A DNA stretch of 8,664 nt from Fidelibacterota bacterium (lineage in GTDB: Bacteria > Fidelibacterota > BS150m-G59): the NCBI GenBank assembly GCA_016784265.1, contig JADHUZ010000040.1:1-8664 (forward strand). The letters run 5' to 3'. Below, one piece after another: positions 6,077 through 8,664 of this stretch (positions within the stretch are counted from its first letter, which is position 1; the number at the start of each line of letters is the position of its first letter). The translations under genes and the position numbers were made by a program. The notes under the pieces were generated by a model that worked only from the letters and a program-made list of their open reading frames with translations, did not search any database and was not told the DNA's origin.

Positions 6077-8664
6077 ATGCAAACTTCAATAGATAGAATA
6101 GATGTTTTAGAAAAAGTTCACGCGGCGGTTTACGAAAGCATTCTTAAAAAACAAGCAGAAACGATTCAACTGGTTGGCAATCCAGGTACCGGCAAAACTA
6201 CTGTTTTAAATCAGATTGAACGCTTTTTAATAGACGAAGGTGTCTTCCCTCAAATTCTTCATTTAAACGCAAAACAAGACTTTTCACTTTTCCGTGCATT
6301 GCACAAACGAACCCACATGAATCAGATAGATGAATTTTCGAACGGTGAAATATCACGCGGAGAAGCATTAGCAAATACACGCGAACTGTTGCTCAACTTC
6401 CGTGATTTACAGAGGGATGTTCTGATTGTTACGATTGACGATGCACATTTACTGGATAAATCAACGATACAAAATTTGAGTGATATTTTCAGATCTGAAT
6501 TTACTGACGAACGAATGGTTCTTATTTTATCGGGAAGAAAAGGTTGGGAAGATGAAACTGCAATTGAGATAGGTAAATTTTCAGAAGATGAGATGAGTCG
6601 CTATTTTGAAACAAATTTCTATGACAATTGGAAAAATGATTATCCCGATATTTTTCAATGGATTTGTGATTTTGCACAGAATCATCCGTTTCGGCTTTCT
6701 TTGTTTATCGAACATTGCCTTGAAAAAGGATATTTGAGCCGTTATTTTTGCGTTCCGCTGGATGTTTTGCAACAAGTTGAACTTCCGCAATCTTTGATTG
6801 ATTTGATAAAATTTCGATATAGTTTGAAACGACTTTCGGAAACTGAGAAATCCATTATCCATTATTTATCGTGTTCTCCCAAAGAATTATCAGGGAAAGA
6901 ACTTTCAAAACTTATTAAAAATCAATTAAAACAAATTGACGAAGCAATCAAAAATCTTCACGAAAACAGATGGCTATTAAAAACAAGTAACCGACCGAAA
7001 CGATTTGTGCTGTTTCATCCGTTAATACAGGAGATGGTTTTAAGTTATATTTCCAGCGATGAAAAAGAAAGACTTCATAAGAAGTTTATCGAAAACGAAA
7101 TTCCGCAGACGCTTTCTGAGAAAGCATTTCATATTTTGAATGTTTCGGGATTGGTTAAATCCGAGAAAAGTTTACTCAAAAAATACTGTGAAGAATTGGA
7201 ACGGGATGGGCAATTTTATTCGGCAATTCAGGTTTATGAAAAGATTGATCCTGATATGAATAACCGAAAAATAGCATATTGCATTGGGAAAAATTATTCA
7301 CGGATTAACCGATTTCAAGAAGCAACCAAATATTTTCTATTTGCATCGGAGCCGAATAACACAGAATTTTCTGCATATTGCAAAGTTCAGTTGGGGACTA
7401 TGTTCTTTCGGTCGAATGAATGGGAAAAGTCAGAAAAGTATTTTTTGGAAGCATTGGAAAATCAGAATCGAAGCACAGATGATACAATTGCGGCAGTTAG
7501 CCAGATGGCTGTGCTAAAATATTATGGTGGGCACGAAAAATTGGGAAAGAAGTATTTTGACCAACTCGCCCAAATTGCAAAAGCTGGTGAAAACCGAATA
7601 AAATATTTGAATGTTGCTACACATTTGAATGAGCGATTTTTTCTTGGGATGAATCAAGAACAGTTGATTTCCGAAGGATTAGAACTAGCAAAACAAAATG
7701 GAGATAATTATTATATTAGCTTGTTTGAAGTCAAATTTCAACTATTGTATTCTCGGGATTTTAAATATGAACAAGCATTAAAGCACGGTGAAAATGCCTA
7801 TAAACATGCGAGAAAAATATTTAACCCACTCCTACAATATAATGTGATGAGAGCGAATGCCGGGATTTACGGCAATTTAGGCAAAACCAAAGAAACGATT
7901 CAAACTTACAAGCGTCTGATTTCACTTTCAAAACGGTTGAACATTGCTGAAGATACTTTAAAGTTTTCTTCTCGATTGGCGGACACGTACATCTCCATTG
8001 GGCATATTCCGCTTATTAAACAAAGTACTGTCGAAACGAAGGAACATTTTACAGGGCAACTTCATATAGATATTGGTTCGAAAAGACGAATTGGGATTTT
8101 TGAGATTGATTTCGGTGATCGAAATATTGGGATGAAAATGTTAGAAAACATTTTTGAGGAATCCAAGACAAACCAGTTACAAGAACAGGAAATTTTCACC
8201 GGTGCGTTTTTATCTGTTTTGAAAGATGAATCGGGAGAATACTTTCAACGAGCGGTGGAATATTTTCTCAAGAATAATTTGAGAGAGGAATTGCTAATTC
8301 TTTATCGGTTCAGAGGTTGGCGTTTCATTGAAAACAGAGAATATGAAAATTTAAGACAATTGATAGTGCGAATGACGGAAATATCCGAAGAAGTTGATAA
8401 AAGCATATCATTCCGTTGTTTTCAAATTGCTTTGCTAATTGGAGAAAAATCGGTTTCTCGGGCAGGCATGCGACTTTTGAAAAATGAGGCATTATTCAAC
8501 GGTCATGGAATGTTGGAATACACGAGGTTTTACCATTGGATTTCTAAGCAAAAGACAGTTTCAAAAGAAATAAGAAAACGCTCCCGATTTCTTGCGCAAA
8601 CTTTGCATGCGATTTGTCATTGCGATATGAAATCAAAGCCGGAGAAACACCATTGGTATCTCAA
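6077..8664 (+). CDS. STAND/AAA-type ATPase with TPR-like helical region (3' end beyond window)
   Basis: The frame stays open for 862 codons to the window edge with no stop, so the gene is incomplete here. The N-terminal P-loop NTPase has Walker A GNPGTGKTT (34-42), Walker B LIVTIDDAH (116-124), a sensor-like strand MVLILSGR (147-154) and NHPFRL (202-207), which sits where STAND proteins have the GxP motif. LPQSLIDLIKFRYSLKRLS (236-254) starts a winged-helix-like segment (to about 325) as in MalT/LuxR-LAL-type ATPases. From about 375 the protein is helical with TPR-like pairs, clearest at 394-424 (NRFQEATKYFLFA) and 436-462 (NEWEKSEKYFLEALE), and further helices to the end. Such proteins are ATP-driven switches that oligomerise on sensing a ligand; the output domain would be C-terminal and is not visible. 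No signal peptide or membrane segment is seen, so it is cytoplasmic. It could be a transcription regulator or a defence sensor; neither can be chosen from this sequence. Confidence 0.85.
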   Translation, partial: MQTSIDRIDVLEKVHAAVYESILKKQAETIQLVGNPGTGKTTVLNQIERFLIDEGVFPQILHLNAKQDFSLFRALHKRTHMNQIDEFSNGEISRGEALANTRELLLNFRDLQRDVLIVTIDDAHLLDKSTIQNLSDIFRSEFTDERMVLILSGRKGWEDETAIEIGKFSEDEMSRYFETNFYDNWKNDYPDIFQWICDFAQNHPFRLSLFIEHCLEKGYLSRYFCVPLDVLQQVELPQSLIDLIKFRYSLKRLSETEKSIIHYLSCSPKELSGKELSKLIKNQLKQIDEAIKNLHENRWLLKTSNRPKRFVLFHPLIQEMVLSYISSDEKERLHKKFIENEIPQTLSEKAFHILNVSGLVKSEKSLLKKYCEELERDGQFYSAIQVYEKIDPDMNNRKIAYCIGKNYSRINRFQEATKYFLFASEPNNTEFSAYCKVQLGTMFFRSNEWEKSEKYFLEALENQNRSTDDTIAAVSQMAVLKYYGGHEKLGKKYFDQLAQIAKAGENRIKYLNVATHLNERFFLGMNQEQLISEGLELAKQNGDNYYISLFEVKFQLLYSRDFKYEQALKHGENAYKHARKIFNPLLQYNVMRANAGIYGNLGKTKETIQTYKRLISLSKRLNIAEDTLKFSSRLADTYISIGHIPLIKQSTVETKEHFTGQLHIDIGSKRRIGIFEIDFGDRNIGMKMLENIFEESKTNQLQEQEIFTGAFLSVLKDESGEYFQRAVEYFLKNNLREELLILYRFRGWRFIENREYENLRQLIVRMTEISEEVDKSISFRCFQIALLIGEKSVSRAGMRLLKNEALFNGHGMLEYTRFYHWISKQKTVSKEIRKRSRFLAQTLHAICHCDMKSKPEKHHWYL

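Noticed and set aside
7284..7517. 77-codon plus-strand open frame inside the ATPase gene
   Set aside because: It is an out-of-frame reading of the TPR region, which is intact and open in its own frame; no family resemblance.
8606..8655. His/Cys cluster (HAICHCD and KHHW, about residues 844-860) of the ATPase as a metal site
   Set aside because: The spacing matches no zinc-binding pattern I know, and the region is cut by the window end.

Overview
The window reads as a stretch of bacterial chromosome from an AT-rich Gram-negative organism, most likely of the FCB group (the Bacteroidota, Marinimicrobia, Cloacimonadota and KSB1 neighbourhood). This placement is inference. It rests on a beta-barrel protein ending in phenylalanine, a very large secreted C10-type peptidase with PKD, beta-helix, choice-of-anchor and dockerin modules, a Bacteroidota-like TTTG / TAnnTTTG promoter upstream of it, and a tRNA without an encoded CCA.

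Region 1 (1-2064, + strand) holds three tightly packed genes: the 3' part of a DUF481-like outer-membrane protein, an eIF-2B alpha/beta/delta-like protein, and a family 2 glycosyltransferase. The second and third overlap by ATGA and are probably translationally coupled. The glycosyltransferase points to surface polysaccharide or glycolipid work. The role of the eIF-2B-like protein is not clear.

Region 2 (2051-5746, - strand) is one 1231-residue gene for a secreted streptopain-like (peptidase C10) protein. In order it carries a signal peptide, propeptide, catalytic domain, PKD domain, first right-handed beta-helix module, choice-of-anchor D-like domain, second beta-helix module and a two-repeat dockerin. 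Its 3' end overlaps the end of the glycosyltransferase gene tail to tail by 14 bp.

Region 3 (5747-6076) is intergenic. It contains the peptidase promoter and RBS on the minus strand, a clear tRNA-Lys(UUU) on the plus strand, and a short hairpin with a T run after the tRNA.

Region 4 (6077 to the window end, + strand) is a single open reading frame of at least 862 codons that leaves the window without a stop. It encodes a P-loop ATPase of STAND/AAA type (Walker A, Walker B, GxP-like and winged-helix-like segments) followed by a long TPR-like helical region. Its effector or DNA-binding end, if there is one, lies outside the window. It starts 102 bp after the tRNA gene and looks more AT-rich than the rest, so it is the best candidate here for an accessory or poorly described signalling or defence gene. 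No IS element, CRISPR array, rRNA or riboswitch was recognised.
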